Source: Paucimonas lemoignei | GTDB lineage: Bacteria > Pseudomonadota > Gammaproteobacteria > Burkholderiales > Burkholderiaceae_D | Length of the DNA: 64,000 nucleotides | Assembly (NCBI RefSeq): GCF_004342585.1 | Contig: NZ_SLZQ01000002.1 | Span: 310,001-374,000 of the forward strand | Direction: 5' to 3' | Shown: in pieces, positions 17,981 to 26,365 of the stretch | Position numbering within the stretch: the stretch's first letter is position 1 | Layout: each line of letters begins with the position of its first letter | Translations under genes and position numbers: made by a program | The notes under the pieces: generated by a model | What the model was told of the DNA's origin: nothing | The model's input: the letters and a program-made list of their open reading frames with translations, nothing else | Database searches by the model: none

Positions 17981-19339
17981 TTATGCCTGCTTGACGCCGT
18001 GGCGGGTCATCAGGTCGTAGATCGTCGGCCTGCTCACGCCCAGCATTTCCGCGGCCTTGACGATGTTGCCGTCGGATCTGGCAAGCGCTTTCACCAGCGC
18101 CTTGTATTCCGCTTCATCACGGATCTGACGCAGGTTGAGCGGTTCTTCGTTCGCCGGTGTATCGGACAGGCCGAGATCGTCTGCGACGATTTGCGGGCCA
18201 TCTGCCATGATGACCGCGCGCTTGATGCAGTTTTCCATTTCGCGGACATTGCCTGGCCAGGTATGGCTCTCGATCAGCGCCAGGGCATCGCTGCTGAAGC
18301 TTAAGCGCGACCGGCCTTCCGCTTCACTGAAACGGTTCTTGAAATGATGCGCCAGCAGGGGGGCGTCACCGATGCGCTCGCGCAGAGGCGGAATCGTTAC
18401 GACAATCTCGCTCAGGCGATAATACAAGTCTTCACGGAATTTCCCTGCGGCGGTCAATTCCTTGAGTTTTTGATGCGTGGCGCAAACGATGCGCACATCC
18501 ACCGGAATTTCCTTGTGGCCGCCGATTCGCTCGATCACACGCTCCTGCAGGAAGCGCAACAGCTTGGCCTGTAACGCCATCGGCAAGTCGCCGACTTCAT
18601 CCAGGAAGAAGGTGCCCTCATTGGCCAGCTCGATCTTGCCGAGAGTCTGTTTGGCGGCGCCGGTGAAGGCGCCTTTTTCATAGCCGAACAATTCACTTTC
18701 GAGCAGGTTTTCGGGGATGGCAGCGCAATTGATCGCCATGAAGCGCTTGTCGCGACGCGGACTGAGTTGATGCAATGCCCTTGCCAGCACCTCTTTGCCG
18801 GTGCCGCTTTCACCGAGCAGCATCACGGTGGCGGCGGAGGGTGCGACTTTCTCGATACTGCGACAGACTTTCAGCATGCCCGGATCGCGGCTGATGACGC
18901 CCCCCATCGGGGAATCGCCTTGCGTCTGCAGCAGCTTGCGGTTTTCCTGCTGCAGCGCGTGCAGGAAAAAGGCCCGCTCGATGACCAGGCCCAGCATTTC
19001 GGGATCGAAGGGTTTCTGATGGAAATCGTAGGCGCCCATGCCGATTGCCTTGACGGCATTGGCGCGTTCCTGATTGCCGGACAATACGATGACCTTGGCA
19101 TCCGGCGTCATGGACAGAATCTGCTGCAGCGTCGCCAAACCTTCCGTGGCACCATCCGGATCGGGAGGCAGTCCCAGGTCCATCGTGATGACGGCGGGCT
19201 CGTGCCTGCGCACTTCCGCAAGGGCGCTTTGCCGATCGCCGGCCACGAGAACTTCGTACGAGTCGAAGCTCCAGCGCAGTTGTTTTTGCAAGCCCGGGTC
19301 GTCTTCTATGACTAAGAGTTTTTTCTTGGTTTGAGTCAC
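17981..19339 (-). CDS. prsR: PEP-CTERM-box response regulator PrsR (sigma-54 activator)
   Basis: NtrC-family response regulator of 452 residues. The receiver domain occupies about 1-125, with acidic pocket EDD and phospho-acceptor Asp54 in ITMDLGLPP. The sigma-54 AAA domain has Walker A GESGTGKE and an intact GAFTGA loop in YEKGAFTGAAKQT. The C-terminal Fis-type helix-turn-helix is NIVKAAEMLGVSRPTIYDLM. It matches TIGR02915 and pairs with PrsK. Published work on floc-forming betaproteobacteria links PrsK/PrsR and RpoN to PEP-CTERM gene expression. A sigma-54 site upstream of the PEP-CTERM gene here fits that. Confidence 0.95.
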   Translation of the reverse strand: MTQTKKKLLVIEDDPGLQKQLRWSFDSYEVLVAGDRQSALAEVRRHEPAVITMDLGLPPDPDGATEGLATLQQILSMTPDAKVIVLSGNQERANAVKAIGMGAYDFHQKPFDPEMLGLVIERAFFLHALQQENRKLLQTQGDSPMGGVISRDPGMLKVCRSIEKVAPSAATVMLLGESGTGKEVLARALHQLSPRRDKRFMAINCAAIPENLLESELFGYEKGAFTGAAKQTLGKIELANEGTFFLDEVGDLPMALQAKLLRFLQERVIERIGGHKEIPVDVRIVCATHQKLKELTAAGKFREDLYYRLSEIVVTIPPLRERIGDAPLLAHHFKNRFSEAEGRSRLSFSSDALALIESHTWPGNVREMENCIKRAVIMADGPQIVADDLGLSDTPANEEPLNLRQIRDEAEYKALVKALARSDGNIVKAAEMLGVSRPTIYDLMTRHGVKQA

Positions 19340-19403
19340 CGTGTTACCTCTCGAGCGGTTAAGCGTGTGCGTCCTTGATTGCCAGAGCAGCGGTCATCTG
19401 CGC

Positions 19404-21464
19404 TCATGCGGCGAGATCGACAGGACGTTCTTCTTGCTGCAGCAGTGGCAATGTCAGTCGAAAGACCGTTCCCTGAGAGACCCTGCTCTCCACTTCCATC
19501 TTGCCGCCCAGTTCGTTGATATATTCCCGGCTTTCGAAGACACCGATTCCCATGCCGCCTGCCTTGGTGGATTCGAATGGCTTGAACAGCTTGTCGCGGA
19601 TGAATTCCTCGCTCATGCCGGCGCCGTTATCGCCAATCGTGACGATGGCGGTATTGCCCTGGCGTTCCAGGCTGACTGTGACTTTACCATCCCTGGGCGT
19701 AGCTTCGATAGCATTCTGAATCAGATGGCCGATCACGCGCTCCAGACGCGAGCTGTTGGCAAAGACCGTCAATCCTTCATCGGCGAGCTTGAGAACCGGC
19801 TTTGGATCGATCGTCGATTTCGATGCGACTGCCTGCTTCAGCAGCGGCGCGAGCTGGAGCGACTCCGAGGTTTCAACAGCGATGCCCCTGGCCAGCTTCT
19901 GCAGCAGCAATTTCATTTTTTGTACCGAGAAGTCGATCGTCTCCAGCATATCCTGCTGAAAAGCTGGATTGTGCTTGTGCTTTTCCGCATTGGCGAGCAG
20001 GAGCGACAATTGGAACACCAGGTTCTTCAAGTCATGAACCATGAAAGTCGACATGCGATTGAATGACTCGAACTGCCGGGCGACCATCAAGGCGTTGGAA
20101 GCTTCCTGCTGGGCCAGATAGCTTGCTGCCTGGCTGCCCGCGATTTTCAGCAAATCCAGTACTTCCCAGTTAAGCCGGATACTACTGCGCGGCTGGGCTA
20201 GCACCATGAAGCCGGTGAGCTTCCCTTGCAAGAGCATTGGTACGACCAGCCATGCTTGCGGAAACTCCAGCAGCCATTGCGGAATCGTGACTCCCTGCGC
20301 GCTATCGATGACGGCACGCTCTTCCTTGAGGTCGACCACCCATTCCTTGCTTTCCATGAATCGGCAAAATGTTCCGTCGAGCGGTTCCGATACATCCGGC
20401 GGATTCATGTTCCATCGTGCCGCCAACTTGCATTGGCCGGATTCGCGAGCCAGGTACACGGCGCCTCCAGGGCTTTCCACCAAATCCGCTACAGCCTGGA
20501 TCGTGCGCTCGCCGAGCTCCGGGCCTTGTTTCGACAGCGTGCGGGTGAAGCGAATCCATTCTTCCCGGTAATCGTAGCCATAGCTATAGAAATGCTTGCT
20601 GATGAAGACCCGCAGCCAGGCGCGGCAAGTGCCTGAAAACAGCACGGCAGCCAGTACGAGCAATGCGCCTGCAAGAAACACGACCTGCATGAGATTGCCC
20701 CAATGGCCACCGAAGAAGCGCAGGTAATAACCAGCGGCAGACATGGCGAGCAGGTAAACGGCTGATCCAAGCAGCGCGACGGAATGATAGAGAACCTGGC
20801 GCGAGACGGAGATGCCAGGCGACCACTTCGGATTGCGCGCCGCGGAAATCGCCAGCATCGGCACGACAAATGCATTCACCGCGCCGCGAGCCGACCAGAT
20901 TTCCAGGTTGATTTGCCTGAATAGCAGGGCATCGCTGTAAAGATAAAAATCGTATGCAAACATGCCGCCGAGGCCAAGGCATGCAAATTTGATAGCCCAG
21001 CGTTCCCGAGCAGGCGTGTTGCGAAACAATTGTTCTACCAGGAGCATGCCGGCAATCGCCATGGCAATGCGAGCGACGGGATTGGCTGTCAACGCGATCA
21101 GGCCATATAGCCAGACTGGCTGCATCGCCAGCAGCACGACCAGTGCCGACAATCCGATCAAGACGAACTTGTTTTGCGAAATGGACCGTGCCTTGGCGGC
21201 GGTGTCCGGCTTTAGCAAGACCAGCAAAAAGACGCACCAGGATATGCCTCGCAATAGTTCGAGCGATTGCGATAGCAAGGAAAAGGGGCTGTGGTCATAA
21301 GCTTGCCATGCTAGCGCGGCAGCCCATGCTGCACTTGCCAGGCACGCGCTGAGAACGGCCAGGCCATGCAGGCGGCCACGCCAGCTCGTCAACAGCAGAC
21401 CGCATAAAAAAAGAAACGCCAGCGCGGCGCTGGCATGACTGATCGTTGCGACGCTTGCTAGCAT
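19404..21464 (-). CDS. prsK: XrtA/PEP-CTERM system histidine kinase PrsK
   Basis: Membrane sensor kinase of 686 residues. About eight to nine hydrophobic helices fill residues 1-280. A GAF-like domain (about 310-450) follows, then the dimerisation segment with His477 in FMVHDLKNLVFQL. The HATPase domain has an N box in LIQNAIEATP, G1 in IGDNGAGMS and G2 in GGMGIGVFESREY. It corresponds to TIGR02916 and should phosphorylate PrsR, whose gene lies 64 bases downstream. The signal sensed by its membrane part is unknown. Confidence 0.94.
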   Translation of the reverse strand: MLASVATISHASAALAFLFLCGLLLTSWRGRLHGLAVLSACLASAAWAAALAWQAYDHSPFSLLSQSLELLRGISWCVFLLVLLKPDTAAKARSISQNKFVLIGLSALVVLLAMQPVWLYGLIALTANPVARIAMAIAGMLLVEQLFRNTPARERWAIKFACLGLGGMFAYDFYLYSDALLFRQINLEIWSARGAVNAFVVPMLAISAARNPKWSPGISVSRQVLYHSVALLGSAVYLLAMSAAGYYLRFFGGHWGNLMQVVFLAGALLVLAAVLFSGTCRAWLRVFISKHFYSYGYDYREEWIRFTRTLSKQGPELGERTIQAVADLVESPGGAVYLARESGQCKLAARWNMNPPDVSEPLDGTFCRFMESKEWVVDLKEERAVIDSAQGVTIPQWLLEFPQAWLVVPMLLQGKLTGFMVLAQPRSSIRLNWEVLDLLKIAGSQAASYLAQQEASNALMVARQFESFNRMSTFMVHDLKNLVFQLSLLLANAEKHKHNPAFQQDMLETIDFSVQKMKLLLQKLARGIAVETSESLQLAPLLKQAVASKSTIDPKPVLKLADEGLTVFANSSRLERVIGHLIQNAIEATPRDGKVTVSLERQGNTAIVTIGDNGAGMSEEFIRDKLFKPFESTKAGGMGIGVFESREYINELGGKMEVESRVSQGTVFRLTLPLLQQEERPVDLAA

Positions 21465-21483
21465 GGGTACGGCTCCACCGCTC

Positions 21484-22881
21484 TCATCGTGCCCCCTTGC
21501 CGAGCAATACGACTTGCAGGGTGTCGATCAGGATCAGGATGTCGAGGAACAGGCTATTGTTCTTGACATAGTAAAGATCGTATTGCAGCTTTTGCACGGC
21601 ATCTTCGACCGAGGCGCCATACGGATAGCGTACTTGCGCCATGCCGGTGATCCCCGGCTTGATGCTGTGCCGGACGTTATAGAAGGGTATTTGATCGTTG
21701 AGTTGCTCGACAAAGAATGGCCGTTCCGGCCGCGGGCCGACGAAGCTCATCTCGCCTTTGAGGACATTGATAATTTGCGGCAGTTCGTCGATGCGCAGCT
21801 TGCGGATGATGCCGCCGATACGAGTGGTGCGCGGGTCATTCGATTTCGCCCATTGCGGCTTGCCGGCTTTTTCCGCATCGTTGCGCATGCTGCGGAATTT
21901 CAAAACCATATAGGTGTGGCCATCCTTGCCGACACGTTCCTGCTTGTAAAAGATCGGGCCTCTGTCCTCCAGAAAAATACACAAGGCCGTAATTAACATC
22001 GCCGGAATGGAAATGGTAAAGATCAGGAGACTGATGATCAGATCGAAGGTGCGTTTGCAGAAAGCGCGCAGAAAGCTTTGATCAAATCCGGTACCAAATA
22101 CGAGCCAGCTCGGCTGCAGGGAATCGACCCGGATCTGGCAGGCTTCCCGTTCAAAAAAAGTGGCGGCGTCGGTGACCTTGATACCGTTGAGTTTGCAATC
22201 GAGAAGTTCCTTGATGGGCAAATTGCCGCCACGGCGGTTTTGCACCGATACGATGATTTCGCTGACATTATGCTTAAGCGCCAGCGCGGTAAGGGATTCG
22301 GTGTTGGCAATCACGGCCGAGGAGGGGACGCAGGTGTCTCCCTTGGCGACCGGCACGTAGCCGACGATATGATAATTGTGGTACGCAATATTATGCATGG
22401 CCAGTTCGCCGCATTCCTTGGCCAGGGTGCCTGTCCCCAAAAACAGGATGCGCGATTCCAGCAAACCAAATTCGGATGATTTAAAAATGAGCACGCGCGC
22501 GAGGAGAATGCCGGTGCCCGAAATCAGAATGACCAGGCCGAGAATGCCGCGTCCAAAATACAACTCCGGCACGATGTAAAAGCTAAGGGTCAGAATGCCG
22601 AAGCCAAGTGCAAAGGCGGGCATGAGGCGCAACAGCGTATTGCGGAATCCTTCGCGATATTTGAGCTGGTACATGCCCAATGCGCTCATGCTGAAGAGCA
22701 TCGTCACCGTAAAGGCCACAGCCGGCAAGGCAAACTTTTGAAGCGAGATGGCGGATCCGCTCAAGCCGCCAAGGAGGCGCAGGTGCATGCCGACGTAAAC
22801 TGACATCAGCAAGATAAGAACTTCCACGAGAAACAATACGGAAATGATCTTGGAAACGTGGTGATTAGATATCCGTAACAT
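21484..22881 (-). CDS. XrtA/PEP-CTERM system sugar transferase (TIGR03013-like)
   Basis: Polyprenyl-phosphate sugar phosphotransferase of 465 residues that probably primes repeat-unit synthesis on undecaprenyl phosphate. Four to five N-terminal helices are followed by a CoA-binding-like region (SRILFLGTGTLAKECGELA). The catalytic bacterial sugar transferase domain starts KRTFDLIISLLIF and contains KQERVGKDGHTYMVLKFRSMR, DELPQIINVLKGEMSFVGPRP. The start at 22881 is chosen since GAGGAA lies eight bases ahead and MLRISNHHVSK matches the family; the longer frame from 23124 covers an AT-rich promoter region. It lies 19 bases before prsK. Confidence 0.92.
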   Translation of the reverse strand: MLRISNHHVSKIISVLFLVEVLILLMSVYVGMHLRLLGGLSGSAISLQKFALPAVAFTVTMLFSMSALGMYQLKYREGFRNTLLRLMPAFALGFGILTLSFYIVPELYFGRGILGLVILISGTGILLARVLIFKSSEFGLLESRILFLGTGTLAKECGELAMHNIAYHNYHIVGYVPVAKGDTCVPSSAVIANTESLTALALKHNVSEIIVSVQNRRGGNLPIKELLDCKLNGIKVTDAATFFEREACQIRVDSLQPSWLVFGTGFDQSFLRAFCKRTFDLIISLLIFTISIPAMLITALCIFLEDRGPIFYKQERVGKDGHTYMVLKFRSMRNDAEKAGKPQWAKSNDPRTTRIGGIIRKLRIDELPQIINVLKGEMSFVGPRPERPFFVEQLNDQIPFYNVRHSIKPGITGMAQVRYPYGASVEDAVQKLQYDLYYVKNNSLFLDILILIDTLQVVLLGKGAR

Positions 22882-22957
22882 TCGTTCCTCAAACGATGTG
22901 CAACAAGAAAACTTAAAAGATTGTTTTAATGGAAATGTTACTATAGTTTCATTGTGT

Positions 22958-22975
22958 TTCCTATAAACATAGGAA
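22958..22975. promoter_or_regulatory. Inverted repeat TTCCTAT-N4-ATAGGAA
   Basis: Perfect seven-base arms (22958-22964 and 22969-22975) around AAAC, 77 to 94 bases upstream of the sugar-transferase start. It could be a regulator site or a hairpin in the 5' leader; nothing in the sequence decides between these. Confidence 0.4.
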
Positions 22976-23009
22976 GTCTTTAATGTTGTTTTACATATCG
23001 CTGCACTTA

Positions 23010-23027
23010 AATTTCCACATGGAAATT
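23010..23027. promoter_or_regulatory. Second AATTTCC-N4-GGAAATT palindrome
   Basis: AATTTCC (23010-23016), ACAT, GGAAATT (23021-23027) repeats exactly the core of the palindrome at 14270-14287, with identical arms and spacer length. It lies about 130 bases upstream of the sugar-transferase start and so in position to control the transferase-prsK-prsR operon. Confidence 0.5.
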
Positions 23028-23122
23028 CTATGGTTGAAGTAAAACTCGAAACTGTGGTGTATGGATGGATGCAGGACGCATGCATCATTTGGCGCGCATG
23101 ACTGCGGTAAGCCTGCGCAAAC

Positions 23123-23157
23123 AAAAAGCCCCATCTTGATCAAGACGGGGCTTTTTT
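23123..23157 (-). terminator. Strong rho-independent terminator of the PEP-CTERM gene
   Basis: AAAAAGCCCC pairs with GGGGCTTTTT, with an inner TCTTGATCAAGA palindrome extending the stem and T or A runs on both sides. It sits 35 bases after the stop of the PEP-CTERM gene and should insulate it from the sugar-transferase operon; it could work in both directions. Confidence 0.9.
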
Positions 23158-23191
23158 GATTAAGGAGGGTGTCCTCCTTTTTATTACGTTT

Positions 23192-23842
23192 TTATGCTTG
23201 CTTTTTGCGGCGTGCCATACCAGCCAGGCCAACGAGACCCAGACCCAGGAGAGCCAGCGAGCTTGGTTCAGGGACAGCGGTCAGCGTAACGTTATAGCCG
23301 TTGGTAATGGAGCCGGTGCGATTGAAGTACAGGTCGCCCATATCGACTACGAAGCTGCCGGTGCCGTCGAAGTTGACAACGACCGGGCTGAAATCGATCC
23401 AGAAATCAGGAACGAAATCGAGCAGGTCCGGCGAGTTGACGCGGCCGGCAATGGCGCCAGTCACAGCCACGTTATAAATCGTATCGGCAACCGGGTTGGT
23501 GAAGGTCAGCCATGCCGTTACGCCCAGATTGTCCAGTTCGCTTGCGCCGACGCCGCAACCAGCGAGCAGATCCAGGACGGTAATGCCGCTGTTAATGCAG
23601 GTTTCGTTCAATTGTGCGCGGCCAAACAGGAAGGATGCGGTTTCGCCCACATTGAGATTAAAGGTTTGCGGTGTTACGAGGTTGGTGAATACAACGTCGA
23701 GTTGGCCATTGCCGGTGCCATAACCGCTACCCCATGTGAAGCCGCCATCCGTTACGGTAAACACGGTAGCGTTGGCGGATGTGGCTAGACCTAAAGTCGA
23801 AATGAATGCCAGCCCCAACAATGCTTTTTTAAAGATATTCAT
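23192..23842 (-). CDS. PEP-CTERM sorting domain protein (exosortase substrate)
   Basis: Secreted protein of 216 residues with a signal peptide (MNIFKKALLGLAFISTLGLATSANA). The Thr/Asn-rich extracellular-type body has no motif I recognise. The C-terminal sorting signal has VPEPSS at about 190-195, a hydrophobic helix LALLGLGLVGLAGM and a basic tail ARRKKQA. XrtA should cleave it near the PEP motif. It is the only PEP-CTERM protein in the window and sits inside the xrtA locus. A sigma-54 promoter lies 53-68 bases upstream, so regulation by PrsR is likely. Confidence 0.95.
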   Translation of the reverse strand: MNIFKKALLGLAFISTLGLATSANATVFTVTDGGFTWGSGYGTGNGQLDVVFTNLVTPQTFNLNVGETASFLFGRAQLNETCINSGITVLDLLAGCGVGASELDNLGVTAWLTFTNPVADTIYNVAVTGAIAGRVNSPDLLDFVPDFWIDFSPVVVNFDGTGSFVVDMGDLYFNRTGSITNGYNVTLTAVPEPSSLALLGLGLVGLAGMARRKKQA

Positions 23843-23894
23843 GATGAAGTCCCGTTGTGAAAAAATTGTCTAATAAATATTGCTTGGGTGATAA

Positions 23895-23910
23895 AGCAAT
23901 GTTTGGGCCA
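23895..23910 (-). promoter_or_regulatory. Sigma-54 (RpoN) promoter of the PEP-CTERM gene
   Basis: On the minus strand the sequence is TGGCCCAAACATTGCT. It has TGGC at -24, TTGC at -12, and the exact GG-N10-GC spacing of RpoN promoters (consensus TGGCACG-N4-TTGCA). The predicted start of transcription near 23884 leaves a 40-base leader. An inverted repeat TTGCTT/AAGCAA (23880-23899) overlaps the -12 side. PrsR, encoded 4 kb away, has the sigma-54 activation loop needed to use it. Confidence 0.8.
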
Positions 23911-23967
23911 TCTTGTTTATCTTTAATCAAATCAAGTACTTAGGAGGGTAATTTTGTTCGTGATCGT

Positions 23968-23990
23968 TGTCGTGTAAATTTCTTCGACAG
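23968..23990. promoter_or_regulatory. Possible activator site upstream of the sigma-54 promoter
   Basis: TGTCG and CGACA flank twelve AT-rich bases about 60 to 80 bases upstream of the -24 element, the usual place for an enhancer-binding protein. The arms are short, so this is a weak candidate for the PrsR binding site. Confidence 0.3.
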
Positions 23991-24027
23991 CGCTGAAAAG
24001 CAGGAGTCAGGCTGGCGACGCGCGCCG

Positions 24028-25110
24028 TCACTTTTCCGTTTTGGGGGAAATAACAGCCTTGTGAAACAGATGACGAGCCAGCATTAACGGGGGCATGCGC
24101 AGCCAGTTCGCACGGATATAAAGCATCTCGCGAGCGAAATTACTCAACGCATCCGAGCAACTTGCATGGGCGGGCAGGAGAGCACGCAGGAAAAAAGAAT
24201 CCATCATCGCCAGCAAAGTCTTGTTAGGCGCGGCTGCTTTTGCAAGGCATTCCATTGCATCATTCGGAATGGGAGCATGCAGCATGTGGTCTAAATAACG
24301 CAGCGCATAGAACAAGGGCCGGGCCAGTTCGAGCTGAATTGCTCTTTCGATGAGTCGCGGCCAAAACTCCGGCGCCATGCTGAATTGCTGCAGCAATCCC
24401 TGCAGATCGACGAGGTCCCGCAAGCCGTTTTCCAGTTCTCCATCATGAAAGAGATGTACCGCGCTATGCAGGATCATGTCGGCAGGAGCAAGCGTCAACA
24501 AGCCGGGCTCGTCTTCGATCGGAAGCGCGGCTGCGCGCAATAGTGCAGGGTCCGGATGTATGGAAGCAGTTTCAGGCACGATCGCATGATGCACGTCGAT
24601 TACCGTCATGCGACGGATATGCCGCATCGGCGGCAATTCGTGCATCCAGGTGCGGTAATAGCGCTGATCATAGGCATCGTGGTGAGTCGTCGCCCAGCCA
24701 TGCAGCATCAGCGCGGCTTCGACTTCGTCCAATTTATCTTTTGGTACGAGAATGTCGATATCGGAAAAAAGCCTGCCGCGCGCGCAGGACAACTGCGCCA
24801 TGACATAAGCCGCGCCTTTCAACAGAATGATGGGGGCGCCGCAGTTGGCTAATGCTTCATGAATTAGCGCGACTTCATGGCGAACTGCCAGCCCATGCCG
24901 ATTCGCCACGGTATTTGCCCAGCTGAGATGTTGTCGCGGCTGGACCGGAATATGTCCCAGCAGGCCGAGCCCGTCGAGACGGGCATGCAGACTTGCAAGC
25001 AAATTGGCCTTGCGCGCCTGGCGAATGAGCAGATCCCACTGCGGCAAATCCAGTGTGATGACTTGATCCGGTCGGCGGAATGCTTGCAGTATCAATGGCG
25101 ACGTCATCAC
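24028..25110 (-). CDS. Nucleotidyltransferase family protein (NTP_transf_5-like)
   Basis: A 360-residue putative nucleotidyltransferase, similar to PF14907 proteins. LKGAA lies at about 97-101. The metal-binding pair is in RLFSDIDILV (Asp117, Asp119), and DVHHAIV follows near residue 185. The rest is helical. Such proteins often sit next to HprK-like kinases, including in some lasso-peptide clusters. The nucleotide acceptor is unknown. The start is GTG at 25110, overlapping the kinase stop (GTGA), with an ATG at 25107 as alternative. It is the last gene of the four-gene cassette. Confidence 0.82.
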   Translation of the reverse strand: MMTSPLILQAFRRPDQVITLDLPQWDLLIRQARKANLLASLHARLDGLGLLGHIPVQPRQHLSWANTVANRHGLAVRHEVALIHEALANCGAPIILLKGAAYVMAQLSCARGRLFSDIDILVPKDKLDEVEAALMLHGWATTHHDAYDQRYYRTWMHELPPMRHIRRMTVIDVHHAIVPETASIHPDPALLRAAALPIEDEPGLLTLAPADMILHSAVHLFHDGELENGLRDLVDLQGLLQQFSMAPEFWPRLIERAIQLELARPLFYALRYLDHMLHAPIPNDAMECLAKAAAPNKTLLAMMDSFFLRALLPAHASCSDALSNFAREMLYIRANWLRMPPLMLARHLFHKAVISPKTEK

Positions 25111-26027
25111 GCTATCTGGGCCGGCGGGTGCAGGTTGTTGAATACATCGACTGCTTCATCGAGCTGGCTGTAGACAAAGCGATGGCATGCCGACGCATCG
25201 ATTAGCCCTGCGAGGCTGGCAAAACCTCGTTCGCCAAGCAGGCTGTAATTGAAGGCATTGTCGGCGACACTCATGAATGCCTGTGCCTTGCTTTCATCGG
25301 TAAGGCTGGTGGCGGCGCCGGCTTCATAACGCGGGAAAATCACCCAGCCGGGACGGGCCGGTTCTCCTGCGCGATTCACACTATCGGCAGGGGCGCGCAT
25401 GTGCGCGACCGTGCCTTTCATGGTGTCGCTCACCTTGCGGCTGAATACGGCATCCGGGGCATACGATTGCATGATGTCGATGGATGCATTCTTCAGGCTG
25501 ATCGGGCGAGGCAGGGGGGCGATATTGCCTTCGCTGAGGCTGATAAGCGCCAGTTCGTCCGAAAGCAGGCGCCAGCCATGACATGTCAGCGCGGCGCACA
25601 GGGTGCTTTTTCCTGAGCCGGGCGGCGCCGGCAGAATGACGGCATGGCCATGCTTTTCCAGCACGGCGGCGTGGATGATGAGGTAACTGTGCGCGTGGCT
25701 CGATACGCACCAGTTCAAGCCCCATTCGAGCATGGGATAGGCCTGGTCGGCGGGAAGGGGCTTGAACGTGCGGGTGCCGTCGTACAGGAATAGTACTTGC
25801 GGCTTGAGCCAGCGCCGCATTCCGCCTGGCGAGGTAAGCTCGATGTGAAAATCCGCGAAATCGTTGTCTTCGGCCAGCGGGTAATCCGCATACATCAAGC
25901 CCACATTTTCCTGCGCGGCGCCGAGCGAAGTTCGCACGCGCGTGACGAACGGACCGGTACGCAGGCATAGTCCCGCTTCTTGCAGGCGCAGTCGTAGCTG
26001 AAGGGGCGATAGACTGGAAACTCTCAA
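25107..26027 (-). CDS. HprK-related kinase A
   Basis: A 306-residue protein related to the catalytic domain of HPr kinase/phosphorylase. The P-loop is APPGSGKST (134-142) and the following WRLLSDELALI (152-162) carries the conserved acidic residues. There is no full HprK N-terminal domain, and no HPr gene is present nearby. It matches what is called HprK-related kinase A of the HPr-rel-A system. The start is TTG at 26027, overlapping the TGA of the PqqD-like gene (TTGA); no better start is visible. Its target is unknown. Confidence 0.86.
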   Translation of the reverse strand: MRVSSLSPLQLRLRLQEAGLCLRTGPFVTRVRTSLGAAQENVGLMYADYPLAEDNDFADFHIELTSPGGMRRWLKPQVLFLYDGTRTFKPLPADQAYPMLEWGLNWCVSSHAHSYLIIHAAVLEKHGHAVILPAPPGSGKSTLCAALTCHGWRLLSDELALISLSEGNIAPLPRPISLKNASIDIMQSYAPDAVFSRKVSDTMKGTVAHMRAPADSVNRAGEPARPGWVIFPRYEAGAATSLTDESKAQAFMSVADNAFNYSLLGERGFASLAGLIDASACHRFVYSQLDEAVDVFNNLHPPAQIA

Positions 26028-26302
26028 TGGGCTACCGGACTTATCAGCGAGATCCCGGCGAGCTGGGACAATATGGCTTCCAGGCTTTCCTTGGCATTGT
26101 CGCCTGTCTGATTTGCCTCTTCCGGAAACAGCATGGCAGTCAGCGAATCGGCATCCTGAGGAGACGCCAGCAGTTCCGCAAGGACTTCGGTTGCGACAGC
26201 GCCGAGCAGATGCGTATTGCCTGATTGTGCATCATAGACTATTGCTTCATCGTCCCAGCGCTTGACATGGAGGGTTTGCGGGAAGCTGACTTGCCACTTC
26301 AT
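26024..26302 (-). CDS. PqqD-like protein of the HPr-rel-A system
   Basis: A 92-residue protein with a PqqD-type fold pattern: WDDEAIVYDAQSGNTHLLGAVATEVLAELLAS, that is, beta strands followed by the helical core used by RiPP recognition elements to bind leader peptides. The C-terminal 20 residues are helical. Overlap with the kinase gene shows coupled expression. It may present a peptide or protein, possibly the SPGYWKNH protein encoded upstream, to the kinase or nucleotidyltransferase; that is inference. A PQQ pathway is not present here. Confidence 0.82.
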   Translation of the reverse strand: MKWQVSFPQTLHVKRWDDEAIVYDAQSGNTHLLGAVATEVLAELLASPQDADSLTAMLFPEEANQTGDNAKESLEAILSQLAGISLISPVAH

Positions 26303-26365
26303 GAAATCGTGCGGTTGCTGTCGAAGGAAAAATTATCGTAAGACTGTGACGCGTGCCGACGTTTA

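Larger units (their letters stand above)
22882..23191. other. AT-rich intergenic region upstream of the sugar-transferase gene
   Basis: This 310-base gap is noncoding as far as I can see. It holds the terminator of the PEP-CTERM gene (23123-23157) and, closer to the sugar transferase, two inverted repeats with four-base spacers at 22958-22975 and 23010-23027. A weak sigma-54-like element (TGGAAATTTAAGTGCA on the minus strand, 23017-23002) overlaps the second repeat; its -12 part is GTGC rather than TTGC. Confidence 0.5.

Noticed and set aside
24028-26302. A complete lasso-peptide biosynthetic cluster
   Set aside because: Kinase, nucleotidyltransferase and PqqD-like genes fit, but no precursor peptide, transglutaminase-like protease or lasso cyclase is present.
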